Shown: positions 34,625 through 42,621, counted from the stretch's first letter. The stretch: 64,000 nt of DNA from JAAYTD01 sp964472015 (GCA_964472015.1 CAYYIP010000005.1:72292-136291); one strand, 5' to 3'. Translations and numbers: made by a program. The notes: generated by a model from the letters alone, not told the origin.

Positions 34625-35314
34625 TTAGAAAAATAAATACCAAGCGAAAATTAAATTCATATTGGGCTTTTTTATAATTGTTTGAAATGTAATTTTTGCA
34701 TATAAAGTAAAAGGACCACCATAACCAGATAAGCTTGAAATTCCTGTATATAAAGCGGCTTCATTAATTATATTATCATTTGCATCATCTTGAGTTAAAG
34801 AATTTGTAACTAAACATATCAATTGTGCATTATCATTATATTGATCTTGTATATATTCGATATTATCAAATTGTTTTTTATAATATCCTTCACCTGAAAC
34901 ATAATCACCATAAGAAAAATTAGATTCATGCATAACAACTTTATTCTTTAAATCCGTATCTGCATTAGTTGGAGAAATTGGATTTAAAGGATCTTCTAAA
35001 AGACATCCACCCGAACCAACACCAAACCAACATAAAAATTCATTGGGAGTTGATGTAATATTAATATTTTGCATATTTAAAATTCTAGACGCAGCCCATT
35101 CTCTACCAGCAGATACAATCAAATTATTTCTAGTTAATAGTTTTCTTTTATTATCTTTTATTTCATAAATATCAACATAATTTTTAGGAACTTTTCGATA
35201 TTCTCTTTTTATAGTATTGCATTTACAAAAAGAATCATTTAGACAATCTGAATATCTTTCTTCAGCTTTAATAAAAATTGTCATATCTTTATCTTTTTCA
35301 TCAAGATTTTTCAA
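34625..35314 (-). CDS. putative tail fibre/virion protein (229 aa)
   Basis: 229-residue protein of a type seen beside tail fibre genes in large phages: a short Cys-containing N-terminus (LNDSFCKCN), RNNLIVSAGREWAASRIL, LCWFGVGSGGC, then INEAALYTGI and a terminal TLYAKITFQTIIKKPNMNL strand. TTG start with AAGGGG upstream; an internal ATG (MTIFIKAEE) is an alternative. Transcribed just upstream of the sheath gene. Role inferred from context only. Confidence 0.6.
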   Translation of the reverse strand: MKNLDEKDKDMTIFIKAEERYSDCLNDSFCKCNTIKREYRKVPKNYVDIYEIKDNKRKLLTRNNLIVSAGREWAASRILNMQNINITSTPNEFLCWFGVGSGGCLLEDPLNPISPTNADTDLKNKVVMHESNFSYGDYVSGEGYYKKQFDNIEYIQDQYNDNAQLICLVTNSLTQDDANDNIINEAALYTGISSLSGYGGPFTLYAKITFQTIIKKPNMNLIFAWYLFF

Positions 35315-35388
35315 ACTATTTAACCCCTTCTCATTTTTAATTTTTGTTCTGATTATTTTTGATTTTCTTTTTCAGTTTTGAACTAAAT

Positions 35389-35410
35389 AGTTATATATAT
35401 TAATTAATGA
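35389..35410 (+). promoter_or_regulatory. repeated promoter-like element, copy D
   Basis: TATATATATTAATTAATGA preceded by AGT instead of TC, 20 nt upstream of the transglycosylase ATG. Confidence 0.65.
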
Positions 35411-35429
35411 AAAAAAGGAGGAAAATATC

Positions 35430-36059
35430 ATGAAGAAAATAAAGATATGTTTTATGACATTTCTGTTTTTAATCATGTTTGGTATATTAACACACACCGG
35501 TATCAAAATATTAAATTGGGAAGAATGTGAATATATACCAAAAATTAATTTTAATGTGATTGAAGTTGAAATTGAAAAACAAGTAAAACCAGAAGATATC
35601 TCTTATTTGATATCTTTAAGGAGTGACATTGGTGAAGAAACAAGAATCAAAATTGCAAAATGTATTGTCAATTCTGCGATTAGGTATGATATTGATCCAA
35701 TTCTTTTAACATCTTTAATTGATATTGAATCAGAATGGAACTTCAAAGCAACTTCTCCCAAAGGTGCAAAAGGATTAACACAGATAATGATTGATCAACA
35801 CAGTGAACTATTAGAAGTTAGATGTATTGATGAATCTAAAATTTACGATATTGATGTTAATATTGATTTGGGAGCACAAATATTAGCATTTTGCAGTCAG
35901 AAATTTGAAGATGTTAATTTAGTTCTAGCTTCTTATAATGCTGGAATTGGTACTATTGGTAGATTTAATGATATTCCCCCATACAAAGAAACAATTAATT
36001 ATGTTAAAAATGTTTTAGCAATGTATGGATATATGACAATAATGTTGAAAGAGAGTTAA
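35430..36059 (+). CDS. lytic transglycosylase (SLT domain)
   Basis: 209-residue protein with an N-terminal membrane anchor or signal (KICFMTFLFLIMFGIL, 6-20) and an SLT goose-lysozyme-like domain: LIDIESEWN with catalytic Glu100, SPKGAKGLTQIM, and NLVLASYNAG. It cleaves peptidoglycan glycan strands; with an export signal it may act in lysis, or it may be a virion muralytic enzyme. Sole gene of a unit with promoter-like element D and a terminator overlapping its stop. SD AAAGGAGG. Confidence 0.9.
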   Translation: MKKIKICFMTFLFLIMFGILTHTGIKILNWEECEYIPKINFNVIEVEIEKQVKPEDISYLISLRSDIGEETRIKIAKCIVNSAIRYDIDPILLTSLIDIESEWNFKATSPKGAKGLTQIMIDQHSELLEVRCIDESKIYDIDVNIDLGAQILAFCSQKFEDVNLVLASYNAGIGTIGRFNDIPPYKETINYVKNVLAMYGYMTIMLKES

Positions 36060-36072
36060 ACTCTCTTTTTTT
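36048..36072 (+). terminator. intrinsic terminator overlapping the SLT stop
   Basis: AAAGAGAG-TTAAA-CTCTCTTT then a T-run. The stop codon TAA lies in the loop. Confidence 0.8.
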
Positions 36073-36096
36073 AACTAAAAAAAGAAAGGAGAATAA

Positions 36097-37962
36097 ATGG
36101 AATATTCAGATTTAGAATTAAAAATTATATCTACAAGCAAAGCTTATTATGAAGGACAAACATTTATTACAGATGAAGAATTTGATAATTTAATTGATAC
36201 TTTAAAAATACAAAATCCAAATTCAAAATTATTAAAATCTGTTGGTTGGGGTTATAATCCTGAAGAAAAAAGTAAATCGAGACATATTGGAGTTTTAGTT
36301 GGATCTATAAATTCAAAATTTAAATACAATGAAGAAATTCCTGATGATTTTAAAGAAAGTATTATTGTATCTCCAAAATTTGATGGGGGTTCTTTTATTT
36401 TATATTATCAAAATGGTATTTTAATTAAAGCATTGTCAAGAGGTAATGGATTATATGGAAAAGTCTGTACAAAAAAAATGAAATATGTTTTAAATAAATA
36501 CGATATTGAAAATTTACCAAAAGGTTTATTATCAATAAGAGGTGAATGTATTATACCTATTCAATTTGAAGAAGAATTGAAAAATAGAGAAATTCCTTCT
36601 CCTAGAAATTATGTATCTGGAATTTTAAATCGTGATGAAATTACAAAAGATTTAGATATGGTTGAATTTATTCCATATAGTATTAGAATTATAGAAGATG
36701 AATCATATAAAATTGATTCCAAAACAGATATATTCACTTATTTATCGAGTTGGAATTTTTTTGATAATTATCCTATATTTTCTTTTATTGAAAAAATAAA
36801 TATAGAAAATCTTAAAGAAATATACGAACAAATAAAAATATTATTTCCCATTGATGGTTTAGTGATAAATAAAAATTCAGTTATTAGAAGTGGAAAAGAT
36901 ATTATTGAAAATATGATAGCTTATAAATTTGAAGGTGAAACCGGTGTTGGAAAAATCGAAGATATTATTTGGAAAACAGGAATGTCTGGAAGAATTATTC
37001 CAGTTGTTAAACTTGAAAAACCTGTTTTTATATGTCAAGCAAACATTCAAAATATTACAGCTCATAATGCTCAATATGTTAAAGAGAATGGATTAGGTAA
37101 AAATTCATTAATAACAATAATACGATCTGGAGATGTTATACCTTATATTAAAAATGTATTAGAAGAAAAAGAAATTAATTTACCTGAAAAATGTCCTTCT
37201 TGTGATTCTCCTTTAGATTGGGAAAGCGTTCATTTAATTTGTAATAATTTAAAATGTTCTGCAAGAATAAAAGGTAATATTTTAAAAATTTTAGAAATAT
37301 CAAATATTCCTGATGGTCTTGGTCCTAATACATTAGAAGAATGGATGGATAAATATAAAACAATATCAGAAGTTTGTAAATTAGTTGAATATTTAAAAAA
37401 TGATAATAAAGAAGAAAGATTAAAAAATAATAAAAAAATATATGGTAATTATTATGGAGAATTAATAACAATTCTTGAATATAATTTATTAAAAAAATTC
37501 AATGATAAATTTACAATATCTGAATTTTGGTATATTTGTAACTTGACAGGTTTGGGTAAAACAATATCATATGTTTTAAGAAAAACAAATCCTAAAACAT
37601 TATCATTAAATGAAATTGAGTATTTAGATATTCCTATAAATATTAAAAAAGAATTGAATAATAAATTTGATTTTTGGAAATCATTATTAGATGTAAATGT
37701 AATTCCTATTTCTAATAAAGAATTACAAGAAAAAGAAATAAAATATTCAGTTGCTATTACAGGTAAATTATCAATACCTAGAAACAAATTTGAAAGAATA
37801 TTGAATGAGAATGGGATTTTGTTAGGAACAATTAGTAAAAATACTAAATATCTTATTTCAAATGAAGAATCTTCATCTTCTAAATATTTAAAAGCAAAAA
37901 AACATAACATTCCTATAATAAACGAATTAGATTTTTTAAAAAAAATTAGAGAGGAGAGGTAA
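36097..37962 (+). CDS. ligA: NAD+-dependent DNA ligase
   Basis: 621-residue LigA. Adenylation site SPKFDGGS (Lys94), with an N-terminal Ia-like region and GVLVGSINSKFKY. The OB fold follows, then a Cys4 zinc finger (CPSCDSPLDWESVHLICNNLKC, about 367-388). Next come helix-hairpin-helix segments and a C-terminal BRCT (YSVAITGKLSIPRNKFERIL...YLISNEE). It is slightly shorter than bacterial LigA (about 670). It seals nicks during phage replication. SD AAAGGAG. Coupled to a 60-aa zinc-ribbon gene (1-nt gap). Confidence 0.95.
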   Translation: MEYSDLELKIISTSKAYYEGQTFITDEEFDNLIDTLKIQNPNSKLLKSVGWGYNPEEKSKSRHIGVLVGSINSKFKYNEEIPDDFKESIIVSPKFDGGSFILYYQNGILIKALSRGNGLYGKVCTKKMKYVLNKYDIENLPKGLLSIRGECIIPIQFEEELKNREIPSPRNYVSGILNRDEITKDLDMVEFIPYSIRIIEDESYKIDSKTDIFTYLSSWNFFDNYPIFSFIEKINIENLKEIYEQIKILFPIDGLVINKNSVIRSGKDIIENMIAYKFEGETGVGKIEDIIWKTGMSGRIIPVVKLEKPVFICQANIQNITAHNAQYVKENGLGKNSLITIIRSGDVIPYIKNVLEEKEINLPEKCPSCDSPLDWESVHLICNNLKCSARIKGNILKILEISNIPDGLGPNTLEEWMDKYKTISEVCKLVEYLKNDNKEERLKNNKKIYGNYYGELITILEYNLLKKFNDKFTISEFWYICNLTGLGKTISYVLRKTNPKTLSLNEIEYLDIPINIKKELNNKFDFWKSLLDVNVIPISNKELQEKEIKYSVAITGKLSIPRNKFERILNENGILLGTISKNTKYLISNEESSSSKYLKAKKHNIPIINELDFLKKIREER

Positions 37963-37963
37963 A

Positions 37964-38146
37964 ATGATTAAAATAGAATTGGAGCCTAAAAATCTCCATA
38001 AAGGATTTGCTGAAGTTTGTTGTTTTTGTAAGAAAGAAACAAGATATTGGCATCCCAAAAAAGATGTTCCTATATGTCCCCAATGTGCATTAATCTACAA
38101 AGAAAAAGAAGTACCAACAAAATTAACTTGGATTAAACAAAATTAA
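37964..38146 (+). CDS. small zinc-ribbon protein (60 aa)
   Basis: 60 residues with two CxxC pairs (CCFCKKE about 19-22; PICPQCAL about 37-42), a compact zinc ribbon. Starts immediately after ligA with GAGAGG in the ligA end as SD. It may bind nucleic acid or partner the ligase; unknown. Confidence 0.7.
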   Translation: MIKIELEPKNLHKGFAEVCCFCKKETRYWHPKKDVPICPQCALIYKEKEVPTKLTWIKQN

Positions 38147-38183
38147 AATATTAAATTTTAAAAAAATTAAATAATATTTTAGA

Positions 38184-38218
38184 AAAAAAAGACATTATAT
38201 AATATAATGTCTTTTTTT
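38184..38218. terminator. bidirectional terminator
   Basis: AAAAAAGACATTATA/TATAATGTCTTTTTT, symmetric with A- and T-runs, separating the ligA unit (+) from the 85-aa membrane gene (-). Confidence 0.85.
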
Positions 38219-38223
38219 AAATT

Positions 38224-38481
38224 TTATAAATAAGATTTACCTCGATGTCTGATAAATATCAACGTATTGAAAAGTGTGTACATACTACTTATAGATTGCA
38301 CTACCCATAAGAAAATAATTCTAATGGTGGCAACTTTTCCATATTTATAAATTGCCACTGACATTAAAAGCATAAAGATTGTCATAATGGAAAAATTTAT
38401 CCATATCTCTTTCATTTTTTCCTTGTCGCCAAAATTTTCTATCAAGATGGTCGCAAAATTTCTAAAATCTACTTTTTTCAT
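38224..38481 (-). CDS. two-TM small membrane protein
   Basis: 85 residues with two predicted membrane helices (FSIMTIFMLLMSVAIYKYG and IIFLWVVQSISSMYTLFNTL). SD GGAG. It has its own promoter-like element (copy E) on the minus strand and a shared terminator. Candidate holin/antiholin or host-membrane protein; no family recognised. Confidence 0.65.
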   Translation of the reverse strand: MKKVDFRNFATILIENFGDKEKMKEIWINFSIMTIFMLLMSVAIYKYGKVATIRIIFLWVVQSISSMYTLFNTLIFIRHRGKSYL

Positions 38482-38508
38482 AATATTTCTCCTCTTTTGT
38501 TTTTTTAT

Positions 38509-38530
38509 TCATTAATTAATATATATAGAT
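38509..38530 (-). promoter_or_regulatory. repeated promoter-like element, copy E (minus strand)
   Basis: CTATATATATTAATTAATGA read on the minus strand, 28 nt upstream of the 85-aa gene. Its orientation matches the gene it precedes, supporting a directional promoter. Confidence 0.72.
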
Positions 38531-38600
38531 TTATTACGTGATATTGAATACTCGTTGTTAAATTAAATTTTTAAATTATCAAAGTCTTTAATTTTCTAAT

Positions 38601-38622
38601 GTCTATATATATTAATTAATGA
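38601..38622 (+). promoter_or_regulatory. repeated promoter-like element, copy F
   Basis: CTATATATATTAATTAATGA on the plus strand, divergent from copy E about 70 nt away and upstream of the 73-aa gene with the split SD. Confidence 0.72.
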
Positions 38623-38677
38623 GACAAAAATTAACAATCTTCTTTTTTTAAAAAATATTAATTACCTAAAATATTTG

Positions 38678-38729
38678 AAAGGAGAAAGAAGGCATATAAT
38701 ACAAATATTATATGCCTTCTATAATTATG
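38678..38729 (+). promoter_or_regulatory. ribosome binding site split by a hairpin
   Basis: SD AAAGGAG (38678-38684), then a perfect 14-15 bp hairpin AGAAGGCATATAAT/ATTATATGCCTTCT (38687-38720), then ATAATT and ATG 38727. With the hairpin looped out, SD-start spacing is about 8 nt instead of 42. T4 gene 25 is a known example of such a folded initiation region. Confidence 0.65.
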
Positions 38730-38948
38730 CTAGAACAAGAACAAAATAATGTAATTTTAGAAAAATGGAAAAGACTCGAATTAGAATTTAGGTTCTTTTT
38801 TAAAAAAACAGAACAATTTTTAACTGATGATAATGTGACAATTGAAGAAAAAAATAATTGGAAAGAAAATACTGAAAGATATTTTAACATTTTAATATCA
38901 AAATTAAAAAATAATCTCATTGAAATTAACAATCATTTAAATTCTTAG
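38727..38948 (+). CDS. hypothetical coiled-coil protein (73 aa)
   Basis: 73 residues from the ATG at 38727 (MLEQEQNNVILEKWKRLELE), helical and charged throughout. An upstream in-frame ATG at 38712 lies inside the 3' arm of the leader hairpin and is 27 nt from the SD, so it is rejected. Behind promoter-like element F. No family recognised. Confidence 0.65.
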   Translation: MLEQEQNNVILEKWKRLELEFRFFFKKTEQFLTDDNVTIEEKNNWKENTERYFNILISKLKNNLIEINNHLNS

Positions 38949-39009
38949 TGAATAAGTTCTTCATTTAAATTTAAGACAAAGGGCATTATTTTGTAAGGAG
39001 GGTAAAAAT

Positions 39010-39048
39010 ATGATATTATTTAAAACTAAAAAGGAAAGAAATGATTAA
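39010..39048 (+). CDS. 12-aa leader peptide
   Basis: Mini-ORF ATG 39010 to TAA 39048 (MILFKTKKERND) behind AAGGAGGG. It overlaps the start of the 122-aa gene at 39041, so it may couple translation. Coding is not provable at this length. Confidence 0.35.
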   Translation: MILFKTKKERND

Positions 39049-39409
39049 AAATTTTTTTAACAAATACAAAAGATACAAAAAATATAGATTATTTAAATCT
39101 ATTTACAATGATTTACTTAAATTTCACCCATTAGCAATTGATTCAATTTTAGAATGGTGCAAAGAAAAAAAATTTAATGAATGTCCTGAAACTATTTTAA
39201 GTGATTGGGATGATCTTTCAGAAACAATACCATGTGTTAGTTTGTGTAATTATTTATGTTATAGACTATTTCCAGAATGTAAAAAATTTAGAATATGTCC
39301 TTGTACAATGATAGAATTAAATTTGAAAAATAATTTAAGTATTGAAGAATTTAGTAAAATTGATGAATTTAGAAAATACATTGAGAACAAATACAAAAAA
39401 ATATTGTAA
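39041..39409 (+). CDS. hypothetical Cys-rich protein (122 aa)
   Basis: 122 residues with a very basic N-terminus (NKYKRYKKYRLFKS) and several Cys (WCKEKKFNECPE, CVSLCNYLC, ECKKFRICPC) that may bind zinc. Translational coupling to the 12-aa leader is likely. No family recognised. Confidence 0.65.
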   Translation: MIKNFFNKYKRYKKYRLFKSIYNDLLKFHPLAIDSILEWCKEKKFNECPETILSDWDDLSETIPCVSLCNYLCYRLFPECKKFRICPCTMIELNLKNNLSIEEFSKIDEFRKYIENKYKKIL

Positions 39410-39432
39410 ACTAAAGTTAAAAAAGGAGAAAA

Positions 39433-39481
39433 AATGAGAAAATATTTTTCAAGCTTCCATTAGTTTAACTAAATAATGGAG
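39433..39481 (+). promoter_or_regulatory. leader peptide plus SD-masking hairpin
   Basis: A 9-codon mini-ORF (MRKYFSSFH, ATG 39433, TAG 39460-39462, SD AAAGGAG) covers the 5' arm of a hairpin CTTCCATTA (39453-39461)/TAATGGAGG (39473-39481). Its 3' arm holds the GGAGG SD of the 191-aa gene. Ribosomes on the leader would open the hairpin. Confidence 0.5.
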
Positions 39482-39488
39482 GTGTAAA

Positions 39489-40064
39489 ATGAAACAAAAA
39501 TTTTATAATATTGAAAAAATTGAGTCATCTATTTATTTTTATACAAGAAAAAATGAAGTATTCATTTTTAACTCACATAAAGAATTTTTATCAAACTTAA
39601 ATATCAATATTATTTATAGAATAGGTAAAAGCTTCAAATGTGATTCTTTAGATAAATATATAGACAACAAAGACCTTAAAAATAAAACTTATTATACATG
39701 GGAATATTCAACATCGTATATTGTTGAAAAAGATGGTATTATTTTAGATCCTAAAAATATTGAAGAAGATTTTTACAAATATAATTTAGATAAAAGAAAA
39801 AAGAAAAAATATATTAAAAATTTTATTTATAGAAAATCTCCAGTTCCAAATACAGGTAAAAGATCTTTATATAAAAATTATTTTAGATATATTAAAACTA
39901 CACAAGAAAAACGTTGGTCATTTCTCGGAGAAAATGAGATTTACCCTGTTAAATTAAGAAAGAAAAGAAATTTTAAAAATATTCCAAATTCTTGGGATGA
40001 TATAATAAAAGAAAGACATAAAAATTGGAAAAAATTTCGTAAAACACAATATAAAATTAATTGA
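39489..40064 (+). CDS. hypothetical basic protein (191 aa)
   Basis: 191 residues, very Lys/Arg/Tyr-rich, with a basic C-terminal half (RKKRNFKNIPNSWDDIIKER) and an aromatic KTYYTWEYSTSYIVEKDG segment. It could bind nucleic acid. Its SD is probably masked by a leader hairpin. Located just before the tRNA cluster. Confidence 0.6.
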   Translation: MKQKFYNIEKIESSIYFYTRKNEVFIFNSHKEFLSNLNINIIYRIGKSFKCDSLDKYIDNKDLKNKTYYTWEYSTSYIVEKDGIILDPKNIEEDFYKYNLDKRKKKKYIKNFIYRKSPVPNTGKRSLYKNYFRYIKTTQEKRWSFLGENEIYPVKLRKKRNFKNIPNSWDDIIKERHKNWKKFRKTQYKIN

Positions 40065-40112
40065 GAAATATTTTTAATTTGTAAGAACAAAAAATAGATT
40101 TAAAAATATTAA

Positions 40113-40185
40113 GGGGCCGTGGACTAGCGGTTAGGTCACAAGATTTTCAATCTTGTAATCGAGGGTTCAAACCCCTCCGGCCCTA
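40113..40185 (+). tRNA. tRNA-Glu (anticodon UUC)
   Basis: Acceptor GGGGCCG/CGGCCCT (one G-U), anticodon stem CAAGA/TCTTG with loop TTTTCAA (TTC), T-arm GAGGGTTCAAACCCCTC. 73 nt, discriminator A, no encoded CCA. Confidence 0.9.
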
Positions 40186-40203
40186 TCAACTTTATTAATT
40201 TTT

Positions 40204-40292
40204 GGAGAGTTGACCGAGAAGGATTATGGTGGCGGTCTTGAAAACCGTTGTGCTGAAAAGTACCGGGGGTTCGAATCCCTCACTCTCCTCCA
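40204..40292 (+). tRNA. tRNA-Ser (anticodon UGA)
   Basis: Class II tRNA with acceptor GGAGAGT/ACTCTCC, anticodon arm GGTC-TTGAAAA (TGA), long variable arm, T-arm GGGGGTTCGAATCCCTC and CCA encoded at 40290-40292. The discriminator appears to be T rather than the usual G, which is odd. Confidence 0.88.
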
Positions 40293-40339
40293 AAAAACAT
40301 ATTTAAACCTCAAAACTAAAAAAAAGAAAGGATGGAATA

Positions 40340-40975
40340 ATGACAAAAGAGAGAATTTCTATAGCAAGAGCATTGATCAAATTAAAACTTTATGATAAAC
40401 AAATTGAAGGAGCAATTGAAGAATTTAAATCATTGCATATTAAAATTGGAAAACAATTTTCATATAATTCTATGAATGAAGAAAAATTCATATCAAGTGT
40501 TACATCTTCACTACAAAGATTTGATCAATTGATTAAAAATCGAAAAAGATTAAAATCTGGAATTGTTCTTTCAAATTCATCAACGAAAGTTAAAATTAAT
40601 GATATTGAAATGTCAATTGCAGATGTCATTGATTATAAATCTTTCATTGAAGTTGAAAAAAAGTTTCTCAAGAAATTAAAAATGGAATTGTATACCAATA
40701 AAGAAAATATTGAAATATTAAATAATAAAGCACAAACTAAACTTGATTCTATTATTGAAGTTCAACATAGTAAAGATAAATCAAAACATTCGGGTGAAGA
40801 ATATAACTCAACAGTTAAAACTTTTTGGGATAATAATCAAGCAAAACTTGTTGATCCTTTAAATATTGAACAATTATTAAAAGATTATCAGAATGAAATT
40901 GATAATTTTGAATCAGAAGTAAATATAACATTGACAGAAAGTAATACTCAAACATATATTGAAGTTGAACTGTAA
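40340..40975 (+). CDS. hypothetical helical protein in tRNA cluster (211 aa)
   Basis: 211 residues, mostly helical: ISIARALIKLKLYDKQIEGAIEEF, a loop with VKINDIEMSIADVIDYKSFIEVEKKFLKKLK and a long acidic C-terminus (NEIDNFESEVNITLTESN). The 'ARALIKLKLYDKQI' start is like phage-encoded proteins carried near tRNAs, but no family is assigned. SD GAAAGGA. Lies between tRNA-Ser and the structured RNA. Confidence 0.65.
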   Translation: MTKERISIARALIKLKLYDKQIEGAIEEFKSLHIKIGKQFSYNSMNEEKFISSVTSSLQRFDQLIKNRKRLKSGIVLSNSSTKVKINDIEMSIADVIDYKSFIEVEKKFLKKLKMELYTNKENIEILNNKAQTKLDSIIEVQHSKDKSKHSGEEYNSTVKTFWDNNQAKLVDPLNIEQLLKDYQNEIDNFESEVNITLTESNTQTYIEVEL

Positions 40976-40986
40976 ATAAGAAAAAG

Positions 40987-41262
40987 ATGCTGATTATACG
41001 GAAGTTGAAAAATACTTAGGCCCTTCGTTATCTTGGGTTAATAGATAACATTAATAACAATAAGGTCCGACGCTTCAAATTAAAACTCAAAATTCATTTC
41101 AGAGGGCAGATCTGAAACTTAAAATTGATGAATTTAAATTTTAATCATTTAACTATTTACTAATTAAACCTCACCGATATCAAGAATCTTTCAAATCCTT
41201 GATAATGGTAAAACGGGTATCCTAAATAACCTTTTAGCGCTACAAGGCAGTATAATCAGCAT
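40987..41262 (+). ncRNA. candidate structured RNA (~276 nt) in tRNA cluster
   Basis: No ORF. The ends form a perfect 13-bp closing helix ATGCTGATTATAC (40987-40999)/GTATAATCAGCAT (41250-41262). Internal hairpins: GTTATCT/AGATAAC (about 41027-41047), TTTCAGA/TCTGAAA (about 41097-41117) and TATCAAG/CTTGATA (about 41178-41204). GAGG in the second hairpin loop can pair with CCTC at about 41169. It is less AT-extreme than flanking DNA and lies between tRNA-Ser and tRNA-Gln. No match to tmRNA, RNase P or group I intron cores was seen. Confidence 0.65.
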
Positions 41263-41273
41263 TTTAAAAATTG

Positions 41274-41349
41274 CGGGGATTAGTCGAGTGGTTACAGACG
41301 GCAGCCTTTGAAGTTGCATACGTGGGTTCAAATCCCACATCCCCCACCA
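41274..41349 (+). tRNA. tRNA-Gln (anticodon UUG)
   Basis: Acceptor GGGGAT/ATCCCC plus an unpaired C1-C72 end (a weak first pair is typical of tRNA-Gln). Anticodon stem GCAGC/GTTGC with loop CTTTGAA (TTG). T-arm GTGGGTTCAAATCCCAC, discriminator A, CCA encoded at 41347-41349. Confidence 0.88.
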
Positions 41350-41352
41350 AAC

Positions 41353-41426
41353 GGACCGGTAGCTCAGTAGGCTAGAGCAATTGACTTTTAATCAATAGGC
41401 CGCGGGTTCGAAACCCGCCCGGTCCA
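41353..41426 (+). tRNA. tRNA-Lys (anticodon UUU)
   Basis: Acceptor GGACCGG/CCGGTCC, anticodon stem ATTGA/TCAAT with loop CTTTTAA (TTT), T-arm GCGGGTTCGAAACCCGC, discriminator A, 74 nt. Starts 3 nt after tRNA-Gln's CCA, so they are probably co-processed. Confidence 0.92.
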
Positions 41427-41457
41427 TCAATACGACCATAAAGAAAAGGAGGAATAT

Positions 41458-41796
41458 TTGGAAAAATTTTTCGAAGGAACACAATTTACAAGAACTAACG
41501 AAATTGGTTTTCTTAAATCAAAATTTAGTAAATCAACTTTTGAAAGATATCTCAATGATTTAAAATTAGAACAAATTCCAAAAGAAATTGATATTAAAGA
41601 AGAAATAATTAACTACAAAGAAAAGACAGGAAAAAATATTCAAGCATTAAAAAATAAAATTGGAAGTATTGTTAAACAATCAAATCCAATTTTGTTTAAT
41701 ATTCTCATTAACCAATGGAGAAAAGAAAATATTGATTGGACAAAATATAATTCAAAAACTTTTAAATATTTTGAAAAAATTTGGAATCTTAATTGA
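41458..41796 (+). CDS. hypothetical protein (112 aa), overlaps DUF5675 frame
   Basis: 112 residues, TTG start with GGAGG upstream. Charged, helical (FLKSKFSKSTFERYLNDLKLE; EEIINYKEKTGKNIQALKNK), with a C-terminal WRKENIDWTKYNSKTFKYFEKIWNLN. The downstream DUF5675 frame is open (+1) across its last ~135 nt and lacks its own good SD, so this may be the N-terminal part of a frameshifted or recently split protein. Confidence 0.55.
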   Translation: MEKFFEGTQFTRTNEIGFLKSKFSKSTFERYLNDLKLEQIPKEIDIKEEIINYKEKTGKNIQALKNKIGSIVKQSNPILFNILINQWRKENIDWTKYNSKTFKYFEKIWNLN

Positions 41797-42325
41797 AAAA
41801 GAAAGTAAAGAAATAATAATTATTTCTAACAAACAAGAAGAAATAATTAATAATTCCAAAAATATTAAAGTAAAAGAACAAGAAGAAAAATCAATGGATT
41901 ATAATATTCTAGAATTACTTAGATTAGAAAATAATTTAGAATACGGAATGTTTGGAGTTTTAAAATTCAATCATTCCGTATTCTGTGTAACACTAGAAAG
42001 ACCTTGGTTAAATAATGAACCTTATATTAGTTGTATTCCATCTGGTACATATGAATTAGAACTATTCAAATCTCCAAAATTTTTTCCAAAATATAATCGA
42101 AAAATTTATTGCTTAAAGAATGTTGAAAATAGAACAAATATTTTAATTCATTCTGCAAATGTTATGACTGAATTAGAAGGTTGTATTGCGGTAGGTGAAA
42201 AATATGGATTTCTTAATGGAAAAAAAGCTATTTTATCTTCTTTGAATACATTTATTGAATTATTAAATAAGTTAGAAAATGGAAAAAAATCAAAAATAAT
42301 AATTAAAAATTTCTACTTATTTTAG
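41797..42325 (+). CDS. DUF5675-type protein
   Basis: The conserved part from Met 41894 resembles DUF5675 proteins found in phage lysis or lysozyme regions: LEYGMFGVLKFNHSVFCVTLERPW, SCIPSGTYELELF, NRTNILIHSANVMTELEGCIAVGEKYG. The frame is open back to 41660. The ATG at 41894 has no clear SD, and no strong start lies upstream. A linker-like stretch (KEIIIISNKQEEIINNSKN) after 41797 also reads as protein. The start is therefore unresolved, and fusion with the 112-aa frame by +1 shift is possible. Confidence 0.6.
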
Positions 42326-42345
42326 AAAATGAGGAGATATTAATT

Positions 42346-42621
42346 TTGAAATATCGCTTTATAATTTTTGATAGTTCAAGTGATAAAAATGAAAAAAAAA
42401 TAAATATTCATTCAATTATTGATAAGTTTAATCTATGGTCTTCAAAATGTGAAAATAATAATGATCTAAAGGATGATTTTTTATCTTTAGCAAAATTATG
42501 TAAAAATCAAAAATTTTTTTTTAAAATAATTTCTTCTGAAACATATAATAGAACATTAGTTAAAATTAATGGAAAAATAATGTATCCAAAATTTATTTCA
42601 AAAACATATCAATCTGATTAA
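42346..42621 (+). CDS. hypothetical protein (91 aa)
   Basis: 91 residues, TTG start with GAGGAG upstream, 20 nt after the DUF5675 gene. Lys/Asn-rich with KFNLWSSKCENNNDLKDDF. Last plus-strand gene of this block. No family recognised; 42622-42727 holds nothing obvious. Confidence 0.55.
   Translation: MKYRFIIFDSSSDKNEKKINIHSIIDKFNLWSSKCENNNDLKDDFLSLAKLCKNQKFFFKIISSETYNRTLVKINGKIMYPKFISKTYQSD

Noticed and set aside
40987..41262. tmRNA, RNase P RNA or group I intron in the tRNA cluster
   Set aside because: No tRNA-Ala-like ends or tag frame, no RNase P P4 consensus, and no group I P7/R-S core seen; kept as an unclassified structured RNA.
40987..41262. Retron-type ncRNA (closing inverted repeat)
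   Set aside because: No reverse transcriptase is encoded anywhere in the window.
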